Assembly (NCBI GenBank): GCA_029219465.1
Contig: JAQXTL010000005.1
Coordinates: forward strand, 1 to 64,000
Source of the DNA: Methanobacteriaceae archaeon
Lineage (GTDB): Archaea; Methanobacteriota; Methanobacteria; Methanobacteriales; Methanobacteriaceae
Length of the DNA stretch: 64,000 nucleotides
Direction: 5' to 3'
Shown: positions 30,168-40,614 of the stretch, in pieces
How positions within the stretch are numbered: the first letter of the stretch is position 1
How the letters are laid out: the number at the start of each line of letters is the position of its first letter
The notes under the pieces: generated by a model
The model's database searches: none
What the model saw: only the letters and a program-made list of their open reading frames with translations
What the model was told of the DNA's origin: nothing
Position numbers and translations under genes: made by a program

Positions 30168-30860
30168 TTAGATTTTATCTAAGATTTCATTAGGGTCTTC
30201 AAATATCTGAATATTGTCAATACTTGCTAATTTACGAGTATTTTCAATATCAATGTCCCTCATATAGATTGTAATAATTTTACCTTCAGAAATTGCATCA
30301 TACGGACATGTGTTTCTACATAAACCACAGCCAATACATTTTGTTAAGTCAATTTCTTCATGTGGAATAATAGCCCCCTGTTCACAAGCCAAAGATGCAA
30401 CACAATCATCACAGCTTTGACATTTAGAAGCTTCCATTTTTGATGGAAGAACTGTATCAATAGGTCCTGGATGAATATCAACAGGCACCATATACACTGG
30501 AACTGCACCTTTGCCTGACTGAGCAACAGCATTTGTTACTAATGTATCAGCTATTCCATAAACTATTTTTGAAACTGTATTTGCTGTAGCAGGTGAAACA
30601 ATTAATAAATCGTATTTCCCAAGGGAAAGACGACCTGTAATTGGATATGAAAATTTTTGATTGGAATCAGTAGCAAGTTCACGGTATTTTCCACCGGTTA
30701 ATCTTTCAACTCTTTCATAAAGACCATACATTTTAAGAACTTCTTCAGCAGCTCCGGACAAGAATATTGTCACTTCATGGTCTTTTGCGAGTTTTTCAGC
30801 AACCTGAACTGATTCTCTAAGTAAATGACCCGCTCCAGTAAATGCAAATCCTATTCTCAT
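30168..30860 (-). CDS. archaeoflavoprotein (MJ0208/DmrX-like) with two [4Fe-4S] clusters
   Basis: A 230-residue fusion of an N-terminal flavoprotein domain (1-145, HFCD-like FMN binding, with SPATANTVSKI) and a C-terminal ferredoxin-like domain. The two cluster motifs are CQSCDDC with a following cysteine, and CIGCGLCRNTCP. Related proteins in Methanosarcina (DmrX) reduce dihydromethanopterin, and the wider group includes AfpA-like electron carriers. It starts six bases after glyA, whose enzyme in methanogens uses tetrahydromethanopterin, which supports but does not prove a DmrX role. Confidence 0.82.
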   Translation of the reverse strand: MRIGFAFTGAGHLLRESVQVAEKLAKDHEVTIFLSGAAEEVLKMYGLYERVERLTGGKYRELATDSNQKFSYPITGRLSLGKYDLLIVSPATANTVSKIVYGIADTLVTNAVAQSGKGAVPVYMVPVDIHPGPIDTVLPSKMEASKCQSCDDCVASLACEQGAIIPHEEIDLTKCIGCGLCRNTCPYDAISEGKIITIYMRDIDIENTRKLASIDNIQIFEDPNEILDKI

Positions 30861-30866
30861 TTTAAT

Positions 30867-32135
30867 CTATAATTTGTGGTATTGATATGCATCTCTATCG
30901 GAGAATGCGTAATCAAGACTTGTGTATTGGTTCATGAATTCAGCAACTTCATCAGCAATGTCTTCTTTGTCAACAGCAACACGTCTAATGAATTCTGCAA
31001 CTTCATCCATTTCTTTTTCTTTTAATCCTCTTCTGGTAATTTCCTGAGTACCTATTCTGATACCGGAAGGATCATCGGAGTTGTCCCTGTTGTCTCCAGG
31101 TAAGAGGTTTTTGTTTAAGATAACATTGTTGTCAGCTAATTCACGTGCAATATCAGATGCTGATCTGATGTTGGTTAAGTTAACTGCAATTTGGTGAGAT
31201 TGGGTGAACCCTAAATCTTCACATAATACATCAAATCCTCTTTCATACATTGCTTGACCTAAAGCTTGAGCGTTTTTAACAGTTTGTTTAGCGTAATCTT
31301 CACCGAATTCTAACATTTCAGCAGTAGCAATACCTAAACCAAGTAAGTGGTGTAAATGGTGGTTACTTACAACACCAGGGAATACTGCATTGTCGATAAT
31401 ATCAGCATTTTCTTCGTGGGAAAGGATAATTCCTCCTTGTGGACCCGGGAATGTTTTGTGGGTACTTCCCATCATTAAGTCTGCTCCTTCTTTAAGAGGT
31501 TGTTGGAATTGTCCTCCAGCAATTAAACCTAATACGTGAGCTGCATCGTACATGATTTTTGCACCGACTTCGTCAGCTGCTTCACGAGCTTCTTTAACTG
31601 GGTGAGGGAATAAGAATAAACTTCCTCCGAATAAGATGATTTCTGGTTTTTCTTCTAAGATTTTCTTATTCATTGCGTCAATATCAATGTTCATTACATT
31701 TTGGTCTAATGGGTGGAAAACAGTTTTTAATCCACGAATACCTGCTGCACTAACGTCAGCGTGAGAAATGTGACCTCCGGAAGGAACTTCCAAAGCCATT
31801 ACTTTTTCACCAGGTTTTGCAAATCCGAAGAATGCTGCGAGGTTTGCAGTTACACCAGAAACAGGTTGAACGTTTGCATAGTCACAGTCAAATAATTGAC
31901 AGGAAAGTTTTTTAGTCTTATCTTCAATTAAATCGACGTATTGACATCCTTCATAAAGTCTTTCAAAAGCTTGTCCTTCAGCATATCTGTGAGCAAAATC
32001 AGTACATAATGCTTCAGTAACTTCTACACTAGTTACATTTTCAGAAGCAATAAGGTTTATACTGTTTCTCATGTATTGAGTGTGTTCTTTAGCGATATTT
32101 TCAAAGTTTAAAATTTCATCTTGATAATTAGTCAT
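30867..32135 (-). CDS. glyA: serine hydroxymethyltransferase GlyA
   Basis: PLP enzyme that interconverts serine and glycine with transfer of a one-carbon unit, in methanogens to tetrahydromethanopterin. The 422-residue length is typical. The PLP lysine is in [14 protein letters not shown], and HRYAEG and [12 protein letters not shown] are recognisable. High use of C-ending codons suggests strong expression. It is followed after six bases by the archaeoflavoprotein gene, forming a two-gene operon. metK lies 138 bases upstream on the same strand. Confidence 0.96.
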   Translation of the reverse strand: MTNYQDEILNFENIAKEHTQYMRNSINLIASENVTSVEVTEALCTDFAHRYAEGQAFERLYEGCQYVDLIEDKTKKLSCQLFDCDYANVQPVSGVTANLAAFFGFAKPGEKVMALEVPSGGHISHADVSAAGIRGLKTVFHPLDQNVMNIDIDAMNKKILEEKPEIILFGGSLFLFPHPVKEAREAADEVGAKIMYDAAHVLGLIAGGQFQQPLKEGADLMMGSTHKTFPGPQGGIILSHEENADIIDNAVFPGVVSNHHLHHLLGLGIATAEMLEFGEDYAKQTVKNAQALGQAMYERGFDVLCEDLGFTQSHQIAVNLTNIRSASDIARELADNNVILNKNLLPGDNRDNSDDPSGIRIGTQEITRRGLKEKEMDEVAEFIRRVAVDKEDIADEVAEFMNQYTSLDYAFSDRDAYQYHKL

Positions 32136-32273
32136 TTACTACACCTATTATCCAATTATATATTTATGATTAGATTTTTGTAAATCATTTAATATAACAG
32201 TTATGAAAATTACAAAAAAATTAGTTAAAACAAAAAATAATAAAAAAATAAAAAAAGTAAAAGAAGAAGTTAT

Positions 32274-33449
32274 TTAATTTTTAATATATTTCTTTAAATC
32301 TTCAACTTTATCAGTTTCTTCCCATGGAAGACCTTCAATACCAAAGTGGCCGTATTTAGCAGTAGGTTTGTAGGAAGTATCTCTTAAACGTAAAGTTTCA
32401 ATAATTCCATCAGGAGTTAATCTGAAGTTTTCACGTACAATTTCTTCAAAGGTTAAATCTCCAATGTCTGCTCCGGTTCCAAAGGTATCTACCATAACAG
32501 AAGTAGGTTCTGCAACACCAATTGCGTAGGATAATTGGATTTCACATTTGGATGCAAGTCCACTAGCAACAATGTTTTTAGCAATGTATCTTGCCATGTA
32601 ACAAGCACTTCTATCTACTTTAGTACAGTCTTTACCTGAGAATGCTCCTCCACCGTGGCGAGCATATCCACCGTAGGTATCAACGATGATTTTACGTCCG
32701 GTTAATCCTGCATCTCCGTGAGGACCACCGATTTCAAATTTACCGGTTGGGTTGATGTGCTCTTTGGTGTTTTCAGTCATTAATTCTTGAGGAATAATAA
32801 CTTTAAAGAGTTTTTCACGGATATCTTCTTTTAATTGTTCTTGGTTATCAGACATGGTTTCGTCATGCTGGGTTGATAATACTACTGCATCAAGAGAGAT
32901 AACATTTCCATCTTTATCATAATTTACAGATACTTGAGCTTTACCGTCAGGTCTTAAGTATGGAAGTTCTCCGGATTCTCTAAGTTCTGTTAATTTATTA
33001 GTTAATCTACGAGCAAGATCAATTGGGAAAGGCATTAAGGATTCGGTTTCATTAGTTGCAAAACCAAACATCATTCCTTGGTCTCCAGCTCCAGTTTCAT
33101 CATCTCCACGATCTACACCTTGATTAATGTCTGCAGATTGTTCATGAAGCCTGTTTTGAATCTCACAACTATGACCATCGAATTTCAAATCAGGATTGTT
33201 ATAACCAATTTCAACAAGTGTATCTCTTATGATTTGCTCAATTTCCTCTTTTGAAATACTAACTGAAGAGGTTATTTCACCAAATACCATACAAAAATCA
33301 GTAGTTAAACAAGTTTCACATGCAACATGTGCGTTTTTGTCTTTTGCCATATATGCATCTAAGATTGCATCAGAAACAATATCTGCAATTTTATCAGGGT
33401 GTCCCTGAGTTACTGATTCTGATGTAAATGTCCTATATATTTCATTCAT
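32274..33449 (-). CDS. metK: S-adenosylmethionine synthetase, bacterial-type MetK
   Basis: Makes S-adenosylmethionine from methionine and ATP. It carries both classical MetK signatures, [11 protein letters not shown] and GGGAFSGKD, together with GHPDKIAD. These belong to the bacterial/eukaryotic family, not to the divergent archaeal MAT family (MJ1208 type). The frame is open upstream to 33512, but the ATG at 33449 has GGTGAT four bases ahead and gives the normal start [12 protein letters not shown] and 391 residues. Downstream is a U-rich stretch (32231-32265) likely to stop transcription. Acquisition from bacteria is inferred. Confidence 0.94.
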   Translation of the reverse strand: MNEIYRTFTSESVTQGHPDKIADIVSDAILDAYMAKDKNAHVACETCLTTDFCMVFGEITSSVSISKEEIEQIIRDTLVEIGYNNPDLKFDGHSCEIQNRLHEQSADINQGVDRGDDETGAGDQGMMFGFATNETESLMPFPIDLARRLTNKLTELRESGELPYLRPDGKAQVSVNYDKDGNVISLDAVVLSTQHDETMSDNQEQLKEDIREKLFKVIIPQELMTENTKEHINPTGKFEIGGPHGDAGLTGRKIIVDTYGGYARHGGGAFSGKDCTKVDRSACYMARYIAKNIVASGLASKCEIQLSYAIGVAEPTSVMVDTFGTGADIGDLTFEEIVRENFRLTPDGIIETLRLRDTSYKPTAKYGHFGIEGLPWEETDKVEDLKKYIKN

Positions 33450-33607
33450 AGTATCACCAATAATCATTGATAAATTCGTATTGTAATCATATAAATTTTT
33501 CGAAAATATCACGATTTTAATTAATATGTATAAAATATGTCTTAAATCTTATAAATAAATTATTAAAAATTTATGTAAAAAATAGCTATAAAATTAGAAA
33601 AAGTTAC

Positions 33608-33646
33608 TAAAAAAAATAAAAAAAAGAAATAGAGAAAAAATCTCTA
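33608..33646 (-). terminator. terminator of hdrA
   Basis: TAGAGA/TCTCTA with a five-base loop (33630-33646) lies three bases beyond the hdrA stop. On the minus strand it is followed by long T-runs (33608-33627). Confidence 0.5.
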
Positions 33647-33649
33647 TAT

Positions 33650-35641
33650 CTATTTACCTAAGTCTTCAAGAGCAGCACTGATTTGTGCCATAATTTGCTC
33701 GGTTTTGAAGTGTTGTTGGTTCATAGCACCAGATGGACATGCACCTACACAAGTACCACATCCTTTACATAATGCGGAGTTAATTTGTGCAAATTCTTTT
33801 CCACCTACACCGTGTGCGATACCAATAGCTCCGTATGGACATAATTCAACACATACTTCACAAGCACCACAAATAGCTTCATCGTTAGCTGCAATAATAG
33901 GTTCGATTTCTACTTGACCTTGAGCCATTGGGATAGCTGCTCTGGATGCTGCAGCTGAACCTTGTGCTACGGAGTCAGGAATATCTTTAGGACCTTGTGC
34001 TACACCAGCAATGTAAACACCGTCAGTTAAGGTGTCAACAGGTCTGAGTTTAGGGTGAGCTTCCATGTAGAATCCGTCTGCGGATTTGGAAACACCTAAG
34101 GTTTGTCTGAGTTCGTCAGATCCTTCAGCGTGTTCAAGACCTACGCTTAATACAACTAAGTCGTAAGTGTATTCAGTTACTTTACCGAGTAAAGTATCTT
34201 CTGCTCTGATAGTTAAGGTTAAGTCATCGTTTTCGAAGATTTGTGCAGGTTTACCTCTGATGAATTCAATTCCGTATTTTTCTTGAGAGGTTTTGTAGAA
34301 CTCTTCGTATCCTTTACCGAATGCACGGATATCCATGTAGTAACAAGTTACTTCGGTGTCAGGTTCGTGATCAATACATAATTGAGCGTTTTTCATAGAG
34401 TACATACAACATACTCTGGAACAGTAAGGTTTACCGATAGTTTCATCTCTGGAACCGACACAGTGGATGAATGCTACACGTTTAGGTTCGAGACCGTCGG
34501 AAGGTTTGATTACGTGTCCACCAGTAGGACCGGATGCGTTAATCATCCTTTCAATTTCCATAGCGGTAATTACGTTAGTGTAACGTCCGTATCCGTATTG
34601 GTAAATTCCAGATGGGTCGAATGGGTCGTAACCGATTGCTGCTACAATAGTACCAACTTCTAATTCGATTTCAGAAGCTTCTTGGTTGTGGTCGATAGCG
34701 TCAGGTCCACAAGCTTGGGTACATAACATACATTCAATACAGTAATCTTTGTCAATAGTTGCACATAATGGTACAGCTTGAGGGAATGGGATGTATGCAG
34801 CTTTAACCATACCTACACCTTCGTCGTAGTAGTTAGGGATTTCGATAGGACAAGCTTCTACACATGCTCCACATCCGGTACAAAGATCTTCATCAACATA
34901 TCTAGCTTTTTTCTCTACTTTTACAGTGAAGTTACCGATGTATCCGTCAACTTCTTTTACTTCTGCGTAGGAAATTAATTCGATGTTTTCGTGTTTTGCA
35001 CAGTCTACCATTTTAGGTGCTAAAATACACATTGAACAGTCAAGAGTAGGGAAAGTTTTATCTAATTGTCCCATTCTTCCACCAATGGTTGGGTTTCTTT
35101 CTACCATGTAGGTTTTGAATCCCATATCACCTAAATCTAATGCGGTTTGGATACCACATACTCCACCACCGATAACTAATGCTTTGTCATCTACTGCTAC
35201 TTTGGTAGCTTCTAATGGTTCGAGTAATCTTGCTTTTGCAATAGCCATACGTACTAAATCTTTAGCTTTTTCGGTAGCTGCTTCTGGTTCATCCATGTGT
35301 ACCCAAGAGTCTTGTTCTCTTAAGTTAGCAAATTCAAATAAGAATTTGTTTAATCCAGCTTCTTCTACACATCTACGGAAAGTAGGTTCGTGAAGACGAG
35401 GAGAACATGCTGCAACAACAATTCTGTTTAAGTTTTTCTCTTTGATATCTTCTTGGATCATTGCTTGACCTGGGTCAGAACACATGTATTTGTAGTCAGT
35501 TGAGTGAACTACGTTTGGTAAATCTTTAGCGTATTCTGCAACAGTAGGACAGTCTACGACTCCACCAACGTTTACACCACAGTGACAGACGTAAACACCA
35601 ATCCTTAATTCTTCGTTATTATCTTTCATATTTTCTGCCAT
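33650..35641 (-). CDS. hdrA: heterodisulfide reductase subunit A (HdrA)
   Basis: Flavin-containing subunit of the HdrABC-Mvh complex that bifurcates electrons from H2 to ferredoxin and CoM-S-S-CoB, the last step of methanogenesis. The N-terminus has CHCG, and an FAD-binding motif [12 protein letters not shown] follows. Four cluster motifs are seen: [36 protein letters not shown] and [16 protein letters not shown] lies in frame at 35659, but the ATG at 35641 has an AAGGTG site, giving 663 residues. hdrB and hdrC are not adjacent, as is normal in this order. Codon use suggests high expression. Confidence 0.97.
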   Translation of the reverse strand: MAENMKDNNEELRIGVYVCHCGVNVGGVVDCPTVAEYAKDLPNVVHSTDYKYMCSDPGQAMIQEDIKEKNLNRIVVAACSPRLHEPTFRRCVEEAGLNKFLFEFANLREQDSWVHMDEPEAATEKAKDLVRMAIAKARLLEPLEATKVAVDDKALVIGGGVCGIQTALDLGDMGFKTYMVERNPTIGGRMGQLDKTFPTLDCSMCILAPKMVDCAKHENIELISYAEVKEVDGYIGNFTVKVEKKARYVDEDLCTGCGACVEACPIEIPNYYDEGVGMVKAAYIPFPQAVPLCATIDKDYCIECMLCTQACGPDAIDHNQEASEIELEVGTIVAAIGYDPFDPSGIYQYGYGRYTNVITAMEIERMINASGPTGGHVIKPSDGLEPKRVAFIHCVGSRDETIGKPYCSRVCCMYSMKNAQLCIDHEPDTEVTCYYMDIRAFGKGYEEFYKTSQEKYGIEFIRGKPAQIFENDDLTLTIRAEDTLLGKVTEYTYDLVVLSVGLEHAEGSDELRQTLGVSKSADGFYMEAHPKLRPVDTLTDGVYIAGVAQGPKDIPDSVAQGSAAASRAAIPMAQGQVEIEPIIAANDEAICGACEVCVELCPYGAIGIAHGVGGKEFAQINSALCKGCGTCVGACPSGAMNQQHFKTEQIMAQISAALEDLGK

Positions 35642-35678
35642 ATAATTCACCTTGTACAAGTCGTGAAAAATATCTAAT

Positions 35679-35686
35679 ATATATAA
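35679..35686 (-). promoter_or_regulatory. probable TATA box of hdrA
   Basis: A TTTATATATA-like box on the minus strand about 40 bases upstream of the hdrA ATG predicts a leader of about 14 bases carrying AAGGTG. The remaining AT-rich gap to 35939 shows nothing else I can support. Confidence 0.42.
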
Positions 35687-35939
35687 AAAATTGCAATTTT
35701 AAAAACAGTAGTAAAATTTTACATAGTATTAGATAATATTTATGTAGTAAAAACACTCTTATAAAGATTTCTATAAAACATTTAGAGTAACGTTTATATA
35801 TGATGAACTAAAATATTTGAAAAATTAAGAGCAATAAATAAATTAAGAATAAAACACTTTATTAAAGTCAAATAAAGAACAAATATTAATTTTTAATAGG
35901 AATAAAAGAAAAATAATTGAAAAAAAAATTAATTTTTAT

Positions 35940-36845
35940 CTATACAAACGAAATGATAATAGGTAGTGTAATCAAAGAGATTACAGTGTTGATAAATATA
36001 CAATCAGAGGTTAATTCATAATCTAAATCATATGTGATTGCTAGTAACAAAGCAAGCATTGCTGATGGCATTGCTGATTCAATAATTAATACTTTAAACT
36101 GTAAATCAACTATACCCAACATTTTTGCAATTAAAAATGTAATAGCCGGAAGAATCATTAATTTCATAGCTGATGTAAACACGATCATTGATTTACTTCT
36201 CTTTAAAGCTGAAAAATCAATGGAAAGTCCTAAAGTAATCATAATTAAAGGAATTGCACCCTGTCCCAAATAGGAAATAGTATTATCTAAAACACTTCCA
36301 ATTGGTATATTTAAAAAATTAAATATTAAACCTAAAATAACGGACCATAAAGATGGGAATAACAATGTTTTAACAACAGCACTTTTTAGTGTTCCTCCAA
36401 ACTTCAAAATCAAGACAAATGATAAAACTAAAAATATACATAATGTCGATACATCACAAAATATAGCTCTTAAAAGTCCTTCCTGACCAAAAATACCTAA
36501 ATTAATCGGATATCCCATAAAAGCTGTGTTAGCTATTACTAAACAAACCAATATACTCCAGATTTTTTTATCATCATAATGCAATCTTTTCAAAATTAAA
36601 TAAGAGATAACACCAATAATAAGATATGAAAACATTATAATGCAGGGCAATACACACAATTGAGAAAATTGAGATAATTCAGCATTATAAACTGCATTAA
36701 AAATCATACATGGCATTAAAACATACATTACTATTTTATTAAGAATATCTCCATCATTTGCTGATATGAAATCTATTCTTTTAAGAGTATAACCTACAGC
36801 AATCATTATAATGATTGAAAAAATAGTAATTGATATTGCATTCAT
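35940..36845 (-). CDS. AEC family transporter (auxin efflux carrier-like)
   Basis: Membrane transporter of the bile/arsenite/riboflavin-like AEC group, 301 residues with about ten hydrophobic segments in two five-helix halves. Characteristic features are PCMIFNA in the first half and the C-terminal SAMPSAMLALLLAITYD region. Family members export malate, malonate or other small organic anions, or auxin in plants; the substrate here is unknown. It stands alone between hdrA and radA on the minus strand, with no close operon partner. Confidence 0.85.
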   Translation of the reverse strand: MNAISITIFSIIIMIAVGYTLKRIDFISANDGDILNKIVMYVLMPCMIFNAVYNAELSQFSQLCVLPCIIMFSYLIIGVISYLILKRLHYDDKKIWSILVCLVIANTAFMGYPINLGIFGQEGLLRAIFCDVSTLCIFLVLSFVLILKFGGTLKSAVVKTLLFPSLWSVILGLIFNFLNIPIGSVLDNTISYLGQGAIPLIMITLGLSIDFSALKRSKSMIVFTSAMKLMILPAITFLIAKMLGIVDLQFKVLIIESAMPSAMLALLLAITYDLDYELTSDCIFINTVISLITLPIIISFV

Positions 36846-36912
36846 AAAAAAAGTATTAATGTTTATAATATTTAAAATTTACTGAAAAAAATAAGAAAAT
36901 AGAGTTAGTTAT

Positions 36913-37848
36913 TTAACTAACAATACCTTCGCTAGTAATTTTGAATACACATTCACCTTCAGGTAAGTGAGGTGAGTCTACTAAACGTGCAATTCTTTTT
37001 CCAGCCAAACCTTTTTTAAGCCAGATTCTGTAAGTAGAAGCGTGTCCTAAAACGTGTCCACCAATAGCTTTTGTTGGGCTTCCAAAGAAGGAATCAGGTT
37101 TAGCTTGAACTTGGTTTGTAATAAATACAGCAACATTGTAAGTATTAGCAATTTGTTGAAGAGAATGTAAATGTTGGTTTAATTTTTGTTGTCTTACTGC
37201 TAAAGACTCTCTTCCAACATATTCTGCTCTGAAATGAGCCATTAAAGAGTCAACAATAACTAATTTAACATTTTTACCATTTTGAATTAAATCATTGATT
37301 TTATCAACCATTAAGATTTGGTGAGAAGAGTTGAATGCACGAGCAACATGGATTCTTCCTAAAACTTCTTCAACATCTAATTCAAAACCTTCAGCAATTT
37401 GTCTGATTCTTTCAGGACGGAATGTGTTTTCAGTATCCACAAATACACATTCACCATCAAGACCACCTAATTCTTCAGGTAATTGAACAGTTACAGCTAA
37501 TTCATGAGAAATTTGACTTTTACCAGATCCAAATTCACCAAATACTTCAGTAATAGATTGAGTTTCAATTCCACCGCCGATTAAATCATTGAACTCTTGA
37601 CTACCAACAGTAATATGTCCAACGTCTTTTCTTCTTTCATCAACTTCCAATGCAGTTTCAAAATCAATGTTTTCAGATTTACGAGCAGCTTCAATAACTT
37701 TTTCAGCAACACCTTCACCGATTTCTGCTTTTACAGATAATTCTTTAGCAGTAGCGGTTGCTAATCTCATCATATCTGCAAATCCTGCATCCCTTAATTT
37801 TTCTGCGGTTTTTTCTCCAACACCTGGTAAATCATTTAATTCAACCAT
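36913..37848 (-). CDS. radA: DNA repair and recombination protein RadA
   Basis: Archaeal RecA/Rad51 recombinase. The N-terminal helix-hairpin-helix domain starts [18 protein letters not shown], Walker A is GEFGSGKSQ, and Walker B is in [15 protein letters not shown]. Loop L1/L2 and the ATP-cap are complete. An ATG at 37857 is in frame nine bases earlier, but it sits on the ribosome binding site (AAGGA). The ATG at 37848 gives the usual archaeal start and 311 residues. It lies 22 bases downstream of the RPA gene, so recombinase and single-strand binding protein are in one operon. Confidence 0.97.
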   Translation of the reverse strand: MVELNDLPGVGEKTAEKLRDAGFADMMRLATATAKELSVKAEIGEGVAEKVIEAARKSENIDFETALEVDERRKDVGHITVGSQEFNDLIGGGIETQSITEVFGEFGSGKSQISHELAVTVQLPEELGGLDGECVFVDTENTFRPERIRQIAEGFELDVEEVLGRIHVARAFNSSHQILMVDKINDLIQNGKNVKLVIVDSLMAHFRAEYVGRESLAVRQQKLNQHLHSLQQIANTYNVAVFITNQVQAKPDSFFGSPTKAIGGHVLGHASTYRIWLKKGLAGKRIARLVDSPHLPEGECVFKITSEGIVS

Positions 37849-37870
37849 AATTCTCATTCCTTTTGTTTAT

Positions 37871-40456
37871 TTAATAGTATTTTGATAAAATTTTCTTAGG
37901 ATTTAACCTATTTTCTTCATTATAATCATCGAAACTTACATTAGCTAAAATTTCAATAGTAAGACCTTCTAAATCTTCAAGTTTGTCTTCAATTCCGTAA
38001 CCATCATCAACAATGCTGATAATTTCTTCTTTGTTCATTCCAATCAATTCTTCAGCTAAATTATCGAAGAAAGTGACTTTAATTGAACCAGTATCATCTT
38101 CAATCCTTAAAGGAACCATGAGAAGATATTTAGGATCATCGAATACATGACCACAGTAATCACAGATATATTCATCTTCTGTTTCTTCTACGGTTTTTCC
38201 ACAAGCAGGACATCTTTTACGGATAACTCTATCAGCTTCCACATCATGGATAGTACCTGTTACACAAACATTAACATCATCTTCAGTTAATGATTCGATA
38301 GGTTTAGGAACGTAAATTGCTTCCATTAATTCATCTTGTGAAGGTAATCTTTCAAGTTCGTTTTCATTTGGTTCTAAAATTGCAGTGCTTCTATTAACAA
38401 CAGCTTCAATACGGTTGTCTCTGTCTAAATCGAAACGAGGATTTTGTAATTTAATTGCTTGACCCATTTCAAATTCTCTTTGAGCATTGTCATCCCATAA
38501 GACAATTCTAATAGAACCAGTTTCATCTGCAATTTCAATATTTCTTACAGCACCAGTATCCCCATTGTCTCTTTCAAATGTACGAACATCGTTTAATTCA
38601 ATGACACGACCTATGATAATGACATCAGTATCATCTTCATCGATCTCTTCAATTTTCTTATAATCATATAATGCTTTTTCTAATGTAGCTAATTCTGGTA
38701 TAAACATTGCAGAAGCTTGTTCTTCAGATAATTTAATAAGACGAGCTCCACTACCAATATTTAAGTCTACACTATACATTCCTAATCTGGTTCTTGCATT
38801 TTCAATTTGGTATGCGTCTCCAACGAGATATTCTTCTTCAGCACGTTCATTCCATAAGGATAATCTGACTTTACCGGATTCATCAGCAAAGGTTAATGAA
38901 CGTACGATTCCAATACTTCCATCATCTCTTTGGAATTCATTAGTATCATCTACAGAAAGGATTCTTCCAACAACATCAAGTTCAATTCCATCATCATCAA
39001 TAGTGTAAATTTCACCAATAGGAACTGGTCTTAATTGTTCTCTTAAATCATTGAATGCATCTAAATCTTCCATAGATAAGTTTTCAGGATTAATAGTAAT
39101 TTGAGTATTAAAGTTAGTATTCATTGAGTATTGGCTTTGAGTATATTCATCAAATCTTACAGTACCGCCAATAATTTTTATGATATCTCCTTTGTTAATT
39201 GGTAATTGAGTGTCATCTCCCCATAATGTAACTCTAATCTCACCGGTTGTATCTCTAACATCAAAGTTTCTTAAACAACCTTCAGAACCATCAGTTTTTC
39301 TTGTAAATGTTTTGATATCTTGAAGTCTTGAAACAATTCCTTTAATTGAAACATCTTGTGCTTCAGATAAGTCTCCAATAAGTGAGAATTCATGTGTAAC
39401 TTCAGGAACGTCGAAATCACCTTTGATAATCCTACCGTCCCAATGGGTTAATGACATTTCACTTTCGCCATCCCTGTTCATTCTTTCACGGGCTTGAGCC
39501 TGGATAATTTTAACTGTGTCACCATCTTCAAGACCTAAGTCTTGGATTAATTCAACATTCTTATTCCATAATGTGTAAGTAATTTTACCGGAATAATCTT
39601 GTAAATCAATAGATGCAACTTTTCCTTGCTTACCATTCTTTTCATAGGATCTAACAGTTGAAATTCTAACGATTCTAGCAATAATATTAACTTTAGTATC
39701 ACCTTGGATATCTGCAATATCTGTGATATCTTCAACATATTCCGGATATTTTGAAGGGTCTTCATCTAAATGAATAAGGGTGGATCTTTGTCTTAAATTA
39801 CCTTCAAGACCTGAATATCCTTCTTTAATATCTACACCTTTAATTTGGATAATTTCTCCTTCGTTAACATTCTTAAGAAGCTTGATATTTTGAGTCCAGA
39901 ATACTGTTCTAATTGTACCAGTGTTATCTTTTAATTCCACATTACAGACTTGTCCACTTTGTCCTTTACGTGTTTTAAATGACCTTGGGTTTGAAATGGA
40001 AATTACTCTACCGGAAACTGTTGCATCTTTCATATCTTTTTCAAGTTTATCGATAGTGTCAGCAGCATAATCAGGTTGTTCAGAGATTACTTCAATTTCT
40101 TCGTTGACATATTCACCTACTACCATTTCAGCAAATGTTTCTTCACTCATAAATGAAGCATGCTCATTTTTACTTTTATAATAATCCATTCTATTCAAAA
40201 AGTCTTCTGGTGAAATCTTATCTTTAACTTTATTATAATATTCTAAGATTTCAGCACTCATTTCTACTCCAGCTTCATCACAGGATTCATCAGATGATTC
40301 ATCATCGACACCATATTTTTCTAAAATAATATGAGCGGCATCTACTTCATCATAAAGATCATTTTCCATGAGAATTTCATCTATTTGTGCTTGAAATTCT
40401 TCTTCAGAAAGTTGATCGCTAATTTTTTCATATAAATTTATAATTTCTTCTTGCAT
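37871..40456 (-). CDS. rpa: replication protein A (multi-OB single-strand DNA-binding protein)
   Basis: Long archaeal RPA that binds single-stranded DNA in replication, repair and recombination. Its 861 residues hold a series of repeated OB-folds, each with a recognisable G-x-[VI]-R-[NST] and [VI]-[RT]-[VI]-[TV]-[LF]-W signature (for example VRNIEIADETGSIRIVLW). I count at least five. A C-terminal zinc finger has CPAC and CDYC pairs. The N-terminal 100 residues are acidic and helical. The long single-chain form fits Methanobacteriales, which have few separate RPA subunits. Upstream of radA, with which it forms an operon. Confidence 0.92.
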   Translation of the reverse strand: MQEEIINLYEKISDQLSEEEFQAQIDEILMENDLYDEVDAAHIILEKYGVDDESSDESCDEAGVEMSAEILEYYNKVKDKISPEDFLNRMDYYKSKNEHASFMSEETFAEMVVGEYVNEEIEVISEQPDYAADTIDKLEKDMKDATVSGRVISISNPRSFKTRKGQSGQVCNVELKDNTGTIRTVFWTQNIKLLKNVNEGEIIQIKGVDIKEGYSGLEGNLRQRSTLIHLDEDPSKYPEYVEDITDIADIQGDTKVNIIARIVRISTVRSYEKNGKQGKVASIDLQDYSGKITYTLWNKNVELIQDLGLEDGDTVKIIQAQARERMNRDGESEMSLTHWDGRIIKGDFDVPEVTHEFSLIGDLSEAQDVSIKGIVSRLQDIKTFTRKTDGSEGCLRNFDVRDTTGEIRVTLWGDDTQLPINKGDIIKIIGGTVRFDEYTQSQYSMNTNFNTQITINPENLSMEDLDAFNDLREQLRPVPIGEIYTIDDDGIELDVVGRILSVDDTNEFQRDDGSIGIVRSLTFADESGKVRLSLWNERAEEEYLVGDAYQIENARTRLGMYSVDLNIGSGARLIKLSEEQASAMFIPELATLEKALYDYKKIEEIDEDDTDVIIIGRVIELNDVRTFERDNGDTGAVRNIEIADETGSIRIVLWDDNAQREFEMGQAIKLQNPRFDLDRDNRIEAVVNRSTAILEPNENELERLPSQDELMEAIYVPKPIESLTEDDVNVCVTGTIHDVEADRVIRKRCPACGKTVEETEDEYICDYCGHVFDDPKYLLMVPLRIEDDTGSIKVTFFDNLAEELIGMNKEEIISIVDDGYGIEDKLEDLEGLTIEILANVSFDDYNEENRLNPKKILSKYY

Positions 40457-40614
40457 ACCAAACCCCTCATTGAAAAGTTAATTATTATTTTATAACTAGA
40501 ATGTATATAAAAATTATTAGAGAGAGCATTTGAAAAGTAATGCATATACTAAAATTAAAAATAAATTAATAAAAATATTTCTTAAGTGCATCTATGTTAA
40601 AAAGTGAAAAAAAG

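Noticed and set aside
36034-36273. Open frame opposite the AEC transporter
   Set aside because: It is a shadow of the transporter gene without a start signal.
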